The notes under the pieces: generated by a model
The model's database searches: none
Told to the model about the DNA's origin: nothing
The model's input: the letters and a program-made list of their open reading frames with translations, nothing else
Source of the DNA: Blastocystis hominis
Taxonomy: Eukaryota; Sar; Bigyra; Opalinata; Blastocystidae
DNA length: 64,000 bases
NCBI RefSeq assembly: GCF_000151665.1
Contig: NW_013171821.1
Coordinates: 421,912-485,911, forward strand
Direction of reading: 5' to 3'
Position numbers and translations under genes: made by a program
Part shown: positions 11,191-23,010 of the stretch, in pieces
How positions within the stretch are numbered: position 1 is the stretch's first letter
How the letters are laid out: each line of letters starts with the position of its first letter

Positions 11191-13131
11191 TCTTGTTGTT
11201 GTTGTTGTGGTGGTGATGGCATTGGAAAGCGTTGGGAAAACGCAAGAAACCTCAGAGGACATGGGAAGATCGAACGAAATCTCTTCCACTTCATCCGTTT
11301 CTGCCTTGCTGCTTCCACCAACAGAAGAATGATTCTCTTGCAGCTCTTTCATATGGAAAGAATCCACAGGTTGTGCAGTAATCGACAAATTGTCCAATAC
11401 AGAACTATTCTCAGGTTTATCTTCTTCATCACTGGGCACGAATAAACTCTTCTGCAATTCATTCGATTCCACAACCTCCGCTTCTTTTTCACTCGCTTTG
11501 GGGCTAAACGCAATCTTTCCTTCTGCTTTTTCGCCCTGAAGCGAAGTAGCGATTGGTTTGGGACAAGTCGGAGAAGCAGTGATACTGGGCGTATCCGACT
11601 CGCTAAACACAATGTTGTGTCGAATCACACATCGATTCTTGGTTTCTGAAGCTGTAAACAATTGGGAGAGAACCTCCATTTCTTCCTGACTGACATGCGA
11701 CGGTGATTTTGGAGGAATGGAATGATTCTCTTCCAAGGGAGAAATGTCCAACGAAGAAATCTCTTGCGAGTGATTCGAATGAACGGATGAAGTGTCTTGT
11801 GAATGCACCCATGGAGAATTTATCGGTTCATTCAAGAAGAGAGGGAGACTGTCACACGAATCGTCTTTCAAATCGGTGGGTTGCACAGAATTCTTCAAAT
11901 CAGTTTCTGTTGAATGTTCAATTTCGGAGAGATTTTCGGTTAGAGGAGGATTTTCAGACAAGATCGGAGCAGCAGCAGCGGCAAAAGGAGCTTCGCAAAG
12001 AGAATGACTCTGCAAATCGGGCTGTTCCAATGGATTTGGAGGGAGAGAAGGTGATTGTTCCAAAGAAAAAAGAGGACTATTTGACTCCTCTTTGCTTTCA
12101 ATCAGCATCCTTTCTTTCTCTTCATCGTTCTCCTTCACCTCCTCAGCATTCTTCTTCACCTCCTCAGCTTCTTTGCATTCCACAATCATAAAGGACTCCG
12201 CGTCTTTCGTTTTGATTTCCACTTCGACTTCTTCCTCGTTCATTCTCTTCAATTCGCTCGGTTCTTCGCTTTCCATTTGCTTTTCCTTTACAATTTCCAC
12301 AGTTTCATTCTTCTGTTCCTTCTGTTCCTTCTGTTCCTTCTGTTCCTTCTGTTCCTTCTGTTCCTTCTGCTCCATAAAACCCTCTTCCTTCCCTTGCACT
12401 TCACGCTCAAAATACCGCTGACACTACGTCTCAACTCGCCCTCCCTTCCTCACCTCTTTTCCCGTTCTCCCCAGCATGTGCAGCGAGAACAAACCCCATT
12501 TCCCCTTCGGAGGATAGTTCTATTCTTGACTCACGCTCATTGATTCCAACTTTCAATGCACTCAGAAACTCGCTGCGCTCTTCTGCGTCCCAACAACGAG
12601 TCGAAGGCTCGATTCCAGGAGGCAGATACTTCATATAATACTCGTTCGCGTTGAACGGAATTTCGTTCCAAGCAGCTTGACGGGCAGACGTCCAATTGTA
12701 ATAATCAGGAGGCAAAATCGGCTGAGAGACACGAGATGGGGATGGCGTGTGGATTGCCTTCCGAACATATCCTAGAAATTACAAATCTACAGTCTGAGCC
12801 TACGACGCTTGTGCTTCTCCTCACTCTCTCGCTCTAATCATTACCATCACCTTCGCTATCAATCCCTACTCACTCGCGACTGCTTCTTCTCCTGTGTCTG
12901 CGAAGCCGATGTATACTTTTCTGGGTGAATCAAATAGTCATACTGTTGAATGCACTCCTACAATCGAATCCACCAATACAAAAAAACTTCCTCATCAAAG
13001 CCCAGACGGAGCGCAATTTCACTCCAGGAAAAGCTAAACTTTTGCACCAGATCAAGCAAATCGTTGTTTAACCGTACAGACCATCTTCCCCGTGAGTTGG
13101 GGCGCTGTTTAACACTTGAATTTGTTTCCAT
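10251..13131 (-). CDS. SANT/Myb-like protein with long acidic low-complexity region
   Basis: Probably a nuclear chromatin or transcription factor; no named family recognised. Start METNSSVKQRP at 13131, then a SANT-like helix trio around GRWSVRLNNDLLDLVQKFSF and SWSEIALRLGFDEEECIQQY. A second SANT-like module is split by introns: CWDAEERSEFLSAL, then GKWGLFSLHMLGRTGKECQRYFERE. The exact intron join inside it is unresolved. A ~550-residue acidic, Ser/Glu/Lys-rich stretch follows, with EQK repeats and a Thr tract. The C-terminus is a coiled-coil-like region: LLKDLEGERNRFRSQFQTQI, KHISAIQQHYQSEYKRL, then LTRLHYYGVNIEKKSLYNL. The last two introns (about 30-35 nt) were placed by frame. The in-frame stop at 10251-10253 overlaps the 3' region of the convergent MFS gene, so polyadenylation may end it earlier, near 10300. 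Confidence 0.6.
10273..10280 (+). terminator. TGTTTGTT 3'-end motif of the MFS gene
   Basis: Exact motif on the plus strand, 48 bases past the MFS TAA. It lies inside the convergent 3' end of the SANT gene. Confidence 0.55.
11156..11213 (-). repeat. ACT/ACA trinucleotide tract coding poly-Thr
   Basis: A run of TAG/TTG triplets on the plus strand (ACT/ACA on the coding strand) encodes about 20 nearly uninterrupted Thr residues in the SANT protein. It is a typical slippage-prone microsatellite. Confidence 0.85.
12310..12371 (-). repeat. 9-bp tandem repeat coding Glu-Gln-Lys units
   Basis: About seven copies of a 9-bp unit give consecutive EQK triplets near the start of the acidic region of the SANT protein. 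Confidence 0.9.
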
Positions 13132-13330
13132 GAATACCTACAGCACAATCGTTCCACCCTTTTGCCGCCAACCTGTAAGTTCTTTCCGATCGGTTCTAGG
13201 TAGCGTAATGATGCGACTTTCCAAAGATCACCGGCACGCGGCTTTGTTTTTGAGCTCCCCGCCAAATTTGAATCCGCGCCTTTTTTGCCTCCAAAAATCC
13301 CAAAGCATCGAAAAAGGAAAGAATCTCTCC

Positions 13331-13338
13331 AACAAACA
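13331..13338 (-). terminator. TGTTTGTT 3'-end motif of the NAT10-like gene
   Basis: Exact motif on the minus strand, 15 bases past the TAA stop. Confidence 0.65.
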
Positions 13339-13353
13339 GTGCAAAACAACGAT

Positions 13354-16300
13354 TTAATGCTTCTTATGTCCCTTCTTCCCCTTCTTAAACTTCTTCCCGC
13401 TCGATCCCTTCCCCGCGGCATCATCTCCATCTCGCTTCTTACTCACCGGAATCGACACCAATCCGTTCACTCCCTTCTTCAACGCGTCCTTCCACTCCTC
13501 CTCCGTCCCCTCCACGCGATACTCCTTCAATTCTTCATCCTTCAAAATTTGCCTCGATAATTGCAATTCCACTTTTTCCCCCGCTTTTTTCAAGTCCTGC
13601 TCCAGCGTCTCTTCCAGCGGCTTCAGCGTACTCGCTACCTTCGCCTCCTCCTTCATTCTCTGCCGGTCCTCTTCCTCTTCCTCCCGACTCAGCGTATTCT
13701 ACATTCAAAAAACCGCGGGGATCGCGTACCTGGAGCGCCTTGTAGATCTTAATAACGCTGCGGTTGAACAGCGAGAGCAGCTGCGCCGACGCGACCTTGG
13801 GGAACTCGGCGAGGAGCTCGTCGATGGTTTTGTGCTGCAGTCCCTGTCCGATGAGAATGGTTTCCTGCAGCGCGCTCATCGCGAGATCGCCGAAGCGCCG
13901 GTTGAAATAGAGCCGCGCGATCTCGGGAATGGTGTCGAGAATCATGTGATAATCCACGTAGTTCCGCGCGTAGCTCCCCAGCCGGCTCAGATCGTCGTTG
14001 CTGAGGAAGAACCGGATCTCCGTGTCTGTTAGCGGCTTAACATAGACGTCTTTGTGGGCCTCGTCAGCCACGGAGAGCACGAGCTTCTTCGCGAGCAATC
14101 GGAGCGCTAAGCGCGCGGGGAACGCGCGGAACTGGAAGGCGAGCAGGTTGATGAAGCGGTGTTGGAAGTCCGCCACGAAGGACGCCAGCCAGCCGTCGCT
14201 GGGCGCGTCGGGCAATGCCGAGCAATCGAGAGGCTGCGAGTGAGAGAAAGGAGAAAGAAGAAACGCGAAGCAGAACGCAGGAATGCTCGCCGGTCAATTC
14301 GTTCGCGGTCTGGCGAAGATACACCGGCGCGAAGCCTTCCTTCTCGTAGAAATTGAACAGCTGCTCGGTCAGGCCGAAGCTCACGCCCAGCCACTACGCA
14401 TCAAAACGTGGAAACAGGGAAACGTGGAGGCGCTCGGGCCGCCGATCGGAGAGCGCGACGAGGAGAGATGGAAGATGTTTCCGCGGTTTTGCGACCTCGT
14501 GGAGAGACCCATCGTCCACCTTGTCAATCTTGTCATCTTCGCGGTCATCTTCGCGGTCATCGTCTTCGTCTTCGTCGTCTCCGGTGAACTCGATCTTGCC
14601 TTCGAAGTACTGTCTCAGCAGCTGCAGTGTGCGTCGTCCATAGCCCATTCCCTGCACGTCGGGATGCGTCGCAATCCGCACAATCCGCGCGCCCGACAGC
14701 TGCGAGAAGTCGCTGTCCAGGAACTGCCGCGCGACGATCCACGGGATCAGATCGCCCGCCGACCGCGCGCCCTTCTGCAGCTCGCGCTGGACGGTTTCGC
14801 GGGAGATATTTCCCTCCAAGCAGACCTGGGCGACGCAGTAGACGTCGGGGAGCGCGCCGTCTTGCCGCGGGGAGAGCAGGACGAAGAGCATGTGAGCGGG
14901 CGCGTCGGAGAGGAGCTGGAGATCGTCGGGAGAGTTCTTGTAGTGGGAGGCGACGTAGAGCGCCCAGACGCGCTGGAGAAAAGCCTCGGAGAGCTTGTGG
15001 TAGCTGAAGAGCGAGTCGCGGTTCACGAAGTAGAGCTCGCAGTCGTCGGGGTGCGGCGTGCCGGAGAGCAGGCGGTACGGCGTGGCGGTGCAGTCCAGGC
15101 AGAGGAAGGAGTACAGCCAGCGCTCCACAGGGTCGTTCGGCGCGTAGCGGATGGGCTCCGTCAGCTCGATCTCGCGAAGCGTTTTTCCCGCTACGAACTG
15201 AAGCGCAATTCTCGATCCTACTGCCCGCGTCCTGCTTGCGCAGCTCGTTGAGCAGTTTGAGGGAGAGCGAGCGGCCCGTGCCCTCGTAGCCGGTCACCGT
15301 GCTGCTGAGGAACACGATGTACGGGCCCAGCAGGCTCTTCACGAGCGGCAGCGGGATCGCGGCGGCCTCGTCCACGATGCACAGCTCCGCCTGCGCCAAT
15401 TTCGACGCCTCCGCGGGGTCCACGAACTGCACGACCTGTCTGTGCGTCTTAAACACGTTCACGCGCACCACCCAGTGCGCCTGCTCCTCCCGCGGGGAAT
15501 AGATCACCTCGAAGTCGGTGTGCTCCGCGAACTTGAGCGCCTTCAGCCCCTTCACCGCGAAATCGAACAGCGTCTGCACGTTCTCCGCCGACGGCGCCGT
15601 CACGAACACGTTGCTGTACCCGAACCCGATCGCTCCCGCCACCGTCAAACCCAGCGCCGCCGACTTGCCCTACATCTGATCATCCGCGGTGATGCACACT
15701 CTCCCGCGGGAGGCCGTCACCGACACGGTGGTCTGCCGCGTCTTCTCGGTAATGTGTCGAGCATCGCGTAGACGGCGGAGGCCTGGTCGGCGGTGCGACA
15801 CAATCCGGTCAACGCGCGAAGCACTTGACTGTTCGCGAAGGCCGCCGATTTCAGGTCCAGCGACTTCGTCTTCTCGTCCAGCTCCGCGTTGATGCGCTGC
15901 AGATTCGCGTGTAACGCGCGCTGGGAGGGCGTTTCGTGCGCGTCTTCGTCGGCGAGGGACGCGGCGATTGGCTCGATGGTGAGGATCTTTTTGTTGATAG
16001 GGAGGATGTTCAGCTCGTCCTAGGTGAAAAGGAGAAACGGGAGAAACGTCGAGGACCATGCAGGTGGAGCAGTTGGACAGGGAGAGGATGAAACGCTCGT
16101 TGAAACGAGGGGTGATGTCGCCATGCGATTCGGTGCGGTACTTGGCGTGGCAATCCTGAGGGTGAGGAAATGGGGAAACGGAGAAAACGTACCATGACCA
16201 TGCCATAGAATTGCTTCAGGCTCGACATTGTTTTGAGCAAAATGGCGATGATGCCGCCACCTTCCACGGTTTCGATCGTTCGGCAGAGGAGATTCGCTGT

Positions 16301-16751
16301 AAGCGATTCGAAGTCTTGCAGAACCAGCATGCCATAGGTTTGACCCAAGATGTTCTTCGACTCCTTGTAGTAGCACCAGCGGATTTCAGTGCTCGATACG
16401 AAGAGATCGAACGGGTTCTCGCCGTCCTTGTCGTATACACCACGACTGATTAGCTTTTTGATTTCTCGCATGCGTTTCTTCTTGTGGCTGTGTGTGAGCC
16501 CAATGTAATGGAATAAACGTGCTGAAACCCAGGTCTTTCTTGTAACACCACAACACCGAAGGACGCGTACGCACGCGGCACTTTGATAGCATGTAGTGCA
16601 AATTGGGAATCTAGAGAAGATGTAAATAAAACAGAGAAAGGACTTGATCTTTTCCATTATCTCCGATAATGATCATCAATGTTCGCTGATTTAGCTTCAC
16701 GCCATTTTCAATCAGCGTGCGAATACGACTATCGATTTTCTTTTGGACCAT
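13354..16751 (-). CDS. NAT10: RNA cytidine acetyltransferase NAT10/Kre33
   Basis: Nucleolar enzyme that uses ATP and acetyl-CoA to make N4-acetylcytidine in 18S rRNA and tRNAs and supports small-subunit assembly. Start MVQKKIDSRIRTLIENGV at 16751. Family blocks follow in order: HYMLSKCRVRTRPSVLWCYKK, SRGRGKSAALGLTVAGAIGF (Walker A, split by a 30-nt intron after the second Arg), AELCIVDEAAAIPLPLVKSL (Walker B), TGYEGTGRSLSLKL, AEHFLxxRxxALYVASHYKNSPDDLQ-type block, GDLIPWIVARQF, VRIATHPDVQGMGYG (GNAT acetyl-CoA site), VYLRQTANELTGEHSC, and the C-terminal YARNYVDYHMILDTIPEIARL and QHKTIDELLAEF. The tail is Lys-rich and ends HKKH with a genomic TAA. Several introns of about 30 nt. The gene is visibly GC-richer than its neighbours in the second half, so long antisense frames there are shadows. 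Confidence 0.93.
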
Positions 16752-17082
16752 TCCCTACATACACGATAAGTCTCTTTCAATACATGCAAATGATAGAAGG
16801 AGTGTTTTGGAGCCCTTCTATCCATATAGAAACCATTTCCTACCACAGTGTCAAGAGAAATATTGGTTTTAGTAGAATCACGGTTATGGTGTAAATTGGG
16901 TTTGGGAGGCAAAAAGGTGTTTATACTTGTTAGAAACGAGACTTTTGTGATATCCACGCGTTATGAAAGCGATCCTTCCATTGTGATTCATCATAGATAT
17001 ATATTTATATATCATGCTTCTTCTCCCCACCAATCACCTCTCCTTCCACCTTCTCCTCACCCTCTTTCCTCCAACAAACACA
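16752..17082. other. Intergenic spacer, NAT10 promoter side
   Basis: About 330 bp between two minus-strand genes. It holds the exportin 3' motif and, presumably, the NAT10 promoter. No gene or repeat was seen. Confidence 0.5.
17073..17080 (-). terminator. TGTTTGTT 3'-end motif of the exportin-7 gene
   Basis: Exact motif on the minus strand two bases past the TGA stop. Confidence 0.7.
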
Positions 17083-20000
17083 TCACAACTTCATATACGA
17101 CAAATACTGTCTTCTCCATGCTACAGCCATCTTGCTAAACTTATCCATGCTCTGCTTGCTCATCGCATAATCCAACGAACTCATCAGATTATTCGAATCC
17201 TCCATCAGCTGCATCTGCACAATCGAGTCCTGATTCTCGCTCACCGCCTTAATATACTGCCCAAACGCCTGCTGGTCGACCAAACACACTGCATAGATGG
17301 GTTTGGAGAGCTCCCACAAGGTGGACGCGGCTCCAAAAATGAACGCATTCAGCACGGACGTCAAAACGACGCTCCAAAAATTGGGCTGCGCGACGATGAT
17401 CCGCTTAATATTCGCGACGGTGGGCGTGTTTTTGTATTGGTTCAGATACAGATAGCTCGCCACGCGCGTGAGGATCCGCGAGCACGCGATGACCACCTCG
17501 GGACTGAAGCTGGACACGCCGTTGCACACGCTGTCCATGATCGTAATGAACGCCTGCGAGTCGATCGCACACACCGTATCGATGTGTTCCGCGAACAAAA
17601 TCTCCAGGAACACAAACACCGCTCGCTCGTATTTCGGCCATTCCTATCCGTCAGAAAGGGGAAACGGGGAAACCGAGAGGGACTTGAAGGGCGTGCGGAT
17701 CACGATTTTGAGGTACATCTCCAAAATGTCTTTAAAACTGGAATCGTCGTAAAGTGGAAACACGCCGAACGGAACGTACTTCCCCTCTAGACCTCAACAG
17801 AACCGCGGGAGCAAACTCAGCAGGCGGACCATCACGTGGAAGAGCTGGCAGATTCCCTTGTAGACGTACGCGGGACATTGGTCCTACGCGATGATTGGAC
17901 GCACGAAATCCGCACGAAAGTTTTAAAGTTGTTGAGCAGTAGATTTCCGTAGACGATCAAAACGCGTGCAGTTTCGCGGAACAATGTAACACCATTGGCG
18001 ATATCGTTGCAATAATCGATTCTGGATTCTTGATTCAAAACGAGGGACGCCAAGAATTTCATAATGGAGGAGACGATCTCTTCTTCATCGCCGTGCTCGC
18101 GTAAAGCGCGCTGCATCACATCGAACGCTTTCGGATAACTGAATCATAACAAGCTCATAACGAGAGCGTACATCGACTCCACAAACACGCTGAACGAACG
18201 CTGGCTTGTGCACGACATCACGATTCCACGCGCGTCGCGGAACACGTTCACGATCGTCTGCTATCCCTCAAATCGTGGAAACGGAGGTACGCATTCCGGC
18301 TCGTTCAGCTGCTGCGCGTTGTACAGCAGAGAGATTCGGTCCAAAACCGGCTTCATGAGCATCTCAAGCCGTCCGGGAACGTTTTCGAGGAGGATCAGAT
18401 TGGTGAGGGCTTGATAATACATGCTTCGCAGATGACTGAACGCGGGATTCCGTAGAAAATGAAACTCCTCTTCCTATTGGATGAGAAAAATTATGAAAAT
18501 AAAAAAAAGAAAAAACTTACGGTGTGGTGCTGTAAAACGAACTGAACCGACTCGATTTTTAACAAAAGTAAACTGCTTTCATAGCCGTCGCTGATATCCA
18601 AGAGGAGTTTCAACGATTCGGTTACCACCATTTCGTTGTCTGTCCAGTTACGCAGGTTCCGACACACCTTCTCCCAAATAAAGGACATCACTTGCGAAAT
18701 GTCCCCGAACCCCACCTGCGTGATGAAACTCCGATACGCCTATTTCACATTCCAAAAATCGGGGGTACTTCGGCTCTCTGCGGAATGGGTCCGTTCTTGC
18801 AGTCCTCGTACTCTCTGATAATCGCAAAGGACTTCTGATCGTTGACGAAGGTGCGTCGAAAGATCAAAAAGAACGACAGAAACGCGACTTCCAGCTGCGG
18901 GTGGCAGCGATAGCCGTGGCTCTGCTGCTCCTGCATGCAGTAATTCACGAGCTGCAGCACGTTCCGACTCAGCTGCGCGTCGTAGAAGTTGTGGTTGCTC
19001 GTCACTTGGATCAGCATGAAGGATTGCCCGCTGATCACGTTCGCGATTATATGAATCAGCAACGCAAGCTTCTCTATCCCTCACTCCTCAAAACACCGCC
19101 ACTACTCTCCAAATTCGCGATCTCCTCCTGCAGTTCCCCGTTTCCCTCGAACAGTTTCCCCAGTTCCACCTACCCTCGATCCCCGCGGTGAGCCCTACTT
19201 GGTATTCATTGGACAATTCGATGAATCGGCGCAGCAAAAACTCGCCGCAGGTGGGATAGACGAACCGAATAATCTGTGGAATCTGCGTCATTTCTTCGCG
19301 CAGCGTGTCGGGATCGTCGAGAGGATTGGAGTTTCCTCCGTCGTCGAGGACTTGGAGCAGTCTGCCCTCGATGTAGGCCTCGACGATGCGCGGAATCAGG
19401 TTGGCGAGCACGTTCTGGTTCAACGCGATGGCGCTGGTGATCTGCACGTAGCGGAACGCGCAGGTCATGCGGGACCACAGCGTCAGCAGGAAGTTGATCG
19501 AGTTGTTGCAGGCGTTCCAGTCGCGCAGCGACGTGCACGTGAAGTTCGAGATCAGCTCAAAACACGTCGCGAACTGCGCCGTTTTCATCAGCTCCGACAG
19601 CTGGAAGTTCGACTAGACCTCACTCTCCCCGCGGGAAGCCACCTTCAGCCGGCCCAGCAATTGGCACATCATGTTGTACGTGTCTTCGTCGTTGAGTCCG
19701 TGCCCCGAGCTCAGACACTCGGCGACGCCGTTGATCAGAACCTCCAGAAAGCGCAGACGCAGCCCGGGATCGCGGAAGATGGACCGTCGAATGGACGCGA
19801 AGAGCATGATAATCTCGAGCACGCTGAGCGTTAGCGGCGGCTGCACCGATTGGTAGCTTGGATGGAGGCTGAGGAGGGAGGGTACATGGCGAATAACCGC
19901 GCGAGACGCTCGCTGTTGCAGACGAATCCCTCCCAGAGCGCGGGGATTTGCAGCACCCAGGTCTCGTCGGCGCTCTCGTCGCTTTTGCAGCCGATGAAAT

Positions 20001-20779
20001 CGAACTGGAGACACTGGGAGAGCACTTTCATGTCGGCTTGGAGCAGCGCGTTGCGGTAGGTGAAGTCGTTGAATTTCTCAGAGCCGGAGCCGGAACTGAT
20101 GTCGTCGACGACTTCCAGAGCGGTCTCGAAGATCGTGAGGAGGCTCTCGGAGATGAATTGGGTGACGGTCTTGCGGTGTTCGGTGCTGTCCACTGCGTGT
20201 GAGAAGGATAAAAGAGAAGAAGAGAGGATACTCAGATAGGGAATGTCCATCTGCTCGACGAAATCTGCCATCATGTTGAGGCCTAAAATGAAAAATTCGG
20301 GTCCTTGGTTCGCGAGCGAGTCGATGCTCGAGAGCAAGGAACGCTGATGGCGGTCCTCCATCCAGGATAGCTTTGATATGATACAGATGGCGATTGAAAT
20401 GTTGCGGAACACCATGGGATCGAGAGAAGGACCTCGCTCGGAGAGGTACGCGAGAAGGTTGTCACCTACAGTAATATAAACTTGGATAACGCCCACGAAG
20501 CTCTAAACGACGAGCGGTACTCAAAGACGTCCAGTTATCAAGAATGATGTGCTTCAAGGAAATACTGAGGTAAATCAACGAATTTGCGCTGTGAGAGTTG
20601 TTCAAGATACTCCTAGGATCGTAGCTCCCTTCTGTTCCCCACTCAATCTCGTTTGCAAATGAAGAGTTCTTCGTGATAGCCGCAATTTCGTTCTCTGCGC
20701 GTCTTCTATCTTGCTCTTGTGAAGGACCGTATAAGGTGTCACAAAGATGCTCGAAGTACTGCAAATCTTTCTCCTTCAT
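17083..20779 (-). CDS. XPO7: Exportin-7 (RanBP16)-like nuclear transport receptor
   Basis: Importin-beta-type HEAT receptor that binds RanGTP and exports proteins from the nucleus. Start MKEKDLQYFEHLCDTLYG at 20779 resembles the XPO7 start around LENLCKQLYE. Diagnostic runs follow: LQFDFIGCKSDESADETWVL (XPO7: LNFDFIGTSTDESSDD), the block NYLLSLWSRM-like FLLTLWSRMTCAFRYVQ, IKSVQFVLQHHTV, FRETARVLIVYGNLLLN (XPO7: FRETSKMITMYGNRIL), and the C-terminal FLEILFAEHIDTVCAIDSQAF and MSKQSMDKFSKM. About ten introns near 30 nt. The stop is TGA after SYMKL, directly before TGTTTGTT. The start and the main blocks are clear; individual exon joins were not all checked. Confidence 0.87.
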
Positions 20780-20997
20780 AACTAGATGACACGTTAGACA
20801 TCTCTACTGTAGGAATATTATAAAGGCAGAGCCGCCCAACAAAAAACCTCCAACGAGCTCTCATTTACGCCGCAAATCATCCCAAATTCAATTCCTCATT
20901 TCTAGAAGTGCCCTACTTTCCTCTGAACCTCTAACTTCTCACAATACGATATTATGAAAAAAGAAGAAAAGCCTAGAAAATCGGGAATTCCATTTTC
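20780..20997. other. Intergenic spacer with the exportin promoter side
   Basis: Just over 200 bp, AT-rich, between the exportin start and the 3' motif of the diflavin reductase gene. Nothing else seen. Confidence 0.4.
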
Positions 20998-21005
20998 AAC
21001 AAACA
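20998..21005 (-). terminator. TGTTTGTT 3'-end motif of the diflavin reductase gene
   Basis: Exact motif on the minus strand. The upstream T at 21010 follows the Trp codon and would form TAA on polyadenylation. Confidence 0.75.
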
Positions 21006-21009
21006 CCCA

Positions 21010-22853
21010 ACCAACACTCCAAATTGTATCGTCCCTCCTTTTCCATCTGCTTCAAATACTCTTCGCCCTTGTCCTCGCTCATTCCAGTCTCCTTCTTGAA
21101 CGCATCGATAATACCAGCACGAATTGCAGCGGGAGCCTTTCCGGCAAGTCCGCAATAATAGAAATAGCCGCCCTGGTTCATCAAATAGTCCGTCACCAAT
21201 TTGCTGTTTTCCCGAATCTTGTCCTGCACATAAATCTTGTAACTCTGCTCTCGCGAGAACGCGGGAATAACATGCGTCAAAACTCCCTCCTCATGATACT
21301 TCTTCCACAAATCTCCGTAAACAAACTCCTTTCTATATCTGCAGCCATAAAACAACGTCGTGTCTCCCATCGGCAGTCCCGATCTTGCCTGCGCGACGCG
21401 ATGTTCCGTGATCGCCTTAAATGGCGCTATTCCTGTTCCCAGCCCGGCCATAATCACCGGAGCCTTCGAATCCTGCGGCATTTTCATAGTTCCCGGGGTG
21501 ACGACCCCGCGTATGGTGGTGTGGGAATCTGCTTTCAAATCGTGGAGATACGAAGTGCATTGGCCTCTGCGCTGCACGCCCGACGGCGTTTTCCAATTCA
21601 CGCCCACCACGCACAGATCGAGCGTGTGCGGGTGCATCAGTGGCGACGACGCGATGCTGTAGAACCGCGGTTTCATCGTGGGAATCAGCTCCACCAGGAA
21701 CGGCAATGCCGGCTTGGCCGACGGGAATTTCCGAAGAATATCCGCGTAGGTCAGCGTTTCCGCGAGGAACGACTGCACCAGCGGGGATCCCGCGGCCGTC
21801 AGCATGGACTCGAGGGCTGCTTTTTCCGCGGGATTCGTGGCGAAACGGCTGAGGAGGCTGTAGAAACGGCGCGTGGGACGGCCGAAAACGTCGAGGACCT
21901 CGGTGAAGAGAGTCTCGACGGTGGTGGTGCTGGGGAGAAAGGTCCTCCGAATTTGGTCCGATTTCTGGATTTTGATGAAGTCGGTCGGAGAGAGATCGAG
22001 ATCATGGAGGAGTTGGAGAACGTCTTCTTTGTGGTTTTGGGGGTAGATGCCGAGCGTGTCGCCACAATTGTACTTTACTTTGGTACCTTGGAGGTCGATC
22101 GTGAAATGGCGGATGTCTCGGTCATAGCCCTCAGGAGTCAATCTTCTCACCTCGAGGAGAGGAAACAAATGGCTGCGAAGAGGTTTGAACGGTTTGAGTT
22201 TGTCCTGCGTGGTTTTTGAGAGCTGGACGGAATACTTCGGAGTTGGCGGGAAATCTTTTACCACTTTCTCGGCATGCAGTTTTTCATACAGCGAGGGAAG
22301 CCATTCGTAGTATTTTGTTTCGTACTTCTCCTCATCGCGGTCATCCCCCAGTCCCAGAGGCAGAAGGCATTCGCCTCCGAGAGAATGCAGCTTGGCTTCT
22401 AGGTTCTTCGCAGCTTGGTTGAAATGGACATAGCTATGGTCTCCCAAGCCAAACACACAGTAGTTGAGTCCAGATAACGAGCCAGGAGCGAGTTCGTCCA
22501 AGGCCTTGTAGAAGTCCTTCGCATTGCGCGGAAAATCACCCTGACCCGCTGTCGAGGTGATAAAGATCACGTTCTCCAATTCCTTCAGATCCGATGTATC
22601 AACATCGTTCATAGCTTCCAACGAACAGTCGATTCCTCTTCGCTCAAGGTCTTCTCGCAGCTGCTTTGACAAATTCTCCGCGTTCCCCGAATCAGAACCA
22701 TAGAGAATGTGGATTTCTTCAGGACGATGAGCTCTATGAATTCAATTGCCAACGCTCTGCGTACAGCGCAAAAAGACGAATCGGATTCACCCACAGAGCC
22801 TTCGTCTTAAGGATACGGCATGGGGACGCTGCAGCACGTAGTACAGACAGCAT
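21010..22853 (-). CDS. Organelle-targeted diflavin NADPH oxidoreductase (CPR/CysJ/PNO-C-terminal type)
   Basis: Transfers electrons from NADPH through FAD and FMN to an unknown acceptor. Exon 1 (from 22853) encodes MLSVLRAAASPCRILKTKAL, a classic mitochondrial presequence; one 31-nt intron follows. The flavodoxin domain reads IHILYGSDSGNAENLSKQL, then TSTAGQGDFPRNAKDFY, FGLGDHSYVHFNQAAK and LGLGDDRDEEKYET. The FAD domain has RFYSIASSPLMHP and RGQCTSYLHDL. The NADPH domain has IMAGLGTGIAPFKAI, TTLFYGCRYRKEF and YYCGLAGKAPAAIRAG. The family-typical aromatic C-terminus is YNLECW; the T that follows lies four bases before TGTTTGTT, so the stop is polyadenylation-made and the genomic frame LGVC beyond it is probably untranslated. 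Candidate acceptors in such organelles are unproved. A stand-alone copy of the reductase half of pyruvate:NADP+ oxidoreductase is one reading. Confidence 0.8.
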
Positions 22854-23010
22854 GGATAAAATATGATAGGAAAAATATGAACGAAGCAACAACGCTCGAA
22901 AAACGAGCCGATTTCTGGAAATCATTTGGAATCAAACATTAGTCGTTAGAATTACACATATGTGAGGGAGTGAGATAACGGCTGGTGGTTTGAAAGAAGC
23001 ATTGTATTTC
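22854..23010. promoter_or_regulatory. Divergent promoter between diflavin reductase and REV3
   Basis: Only 157 bp separate the two start codons. No element was recognised. Confidence 0.4.

Noticed and set aside
14283-15648. Long antisense and alternative frames over NAT10 (322 and 363 codons)
   Set aside because: They overlap clear NAT10 motifs and arise from high GC at third positions.
20954-22219. 421-codon plus-strand frame opposite the diflavin reductase
   Set aside because: No motif; the minus strand holds a complete reductase with FMN, FAD and NADPH motifs.
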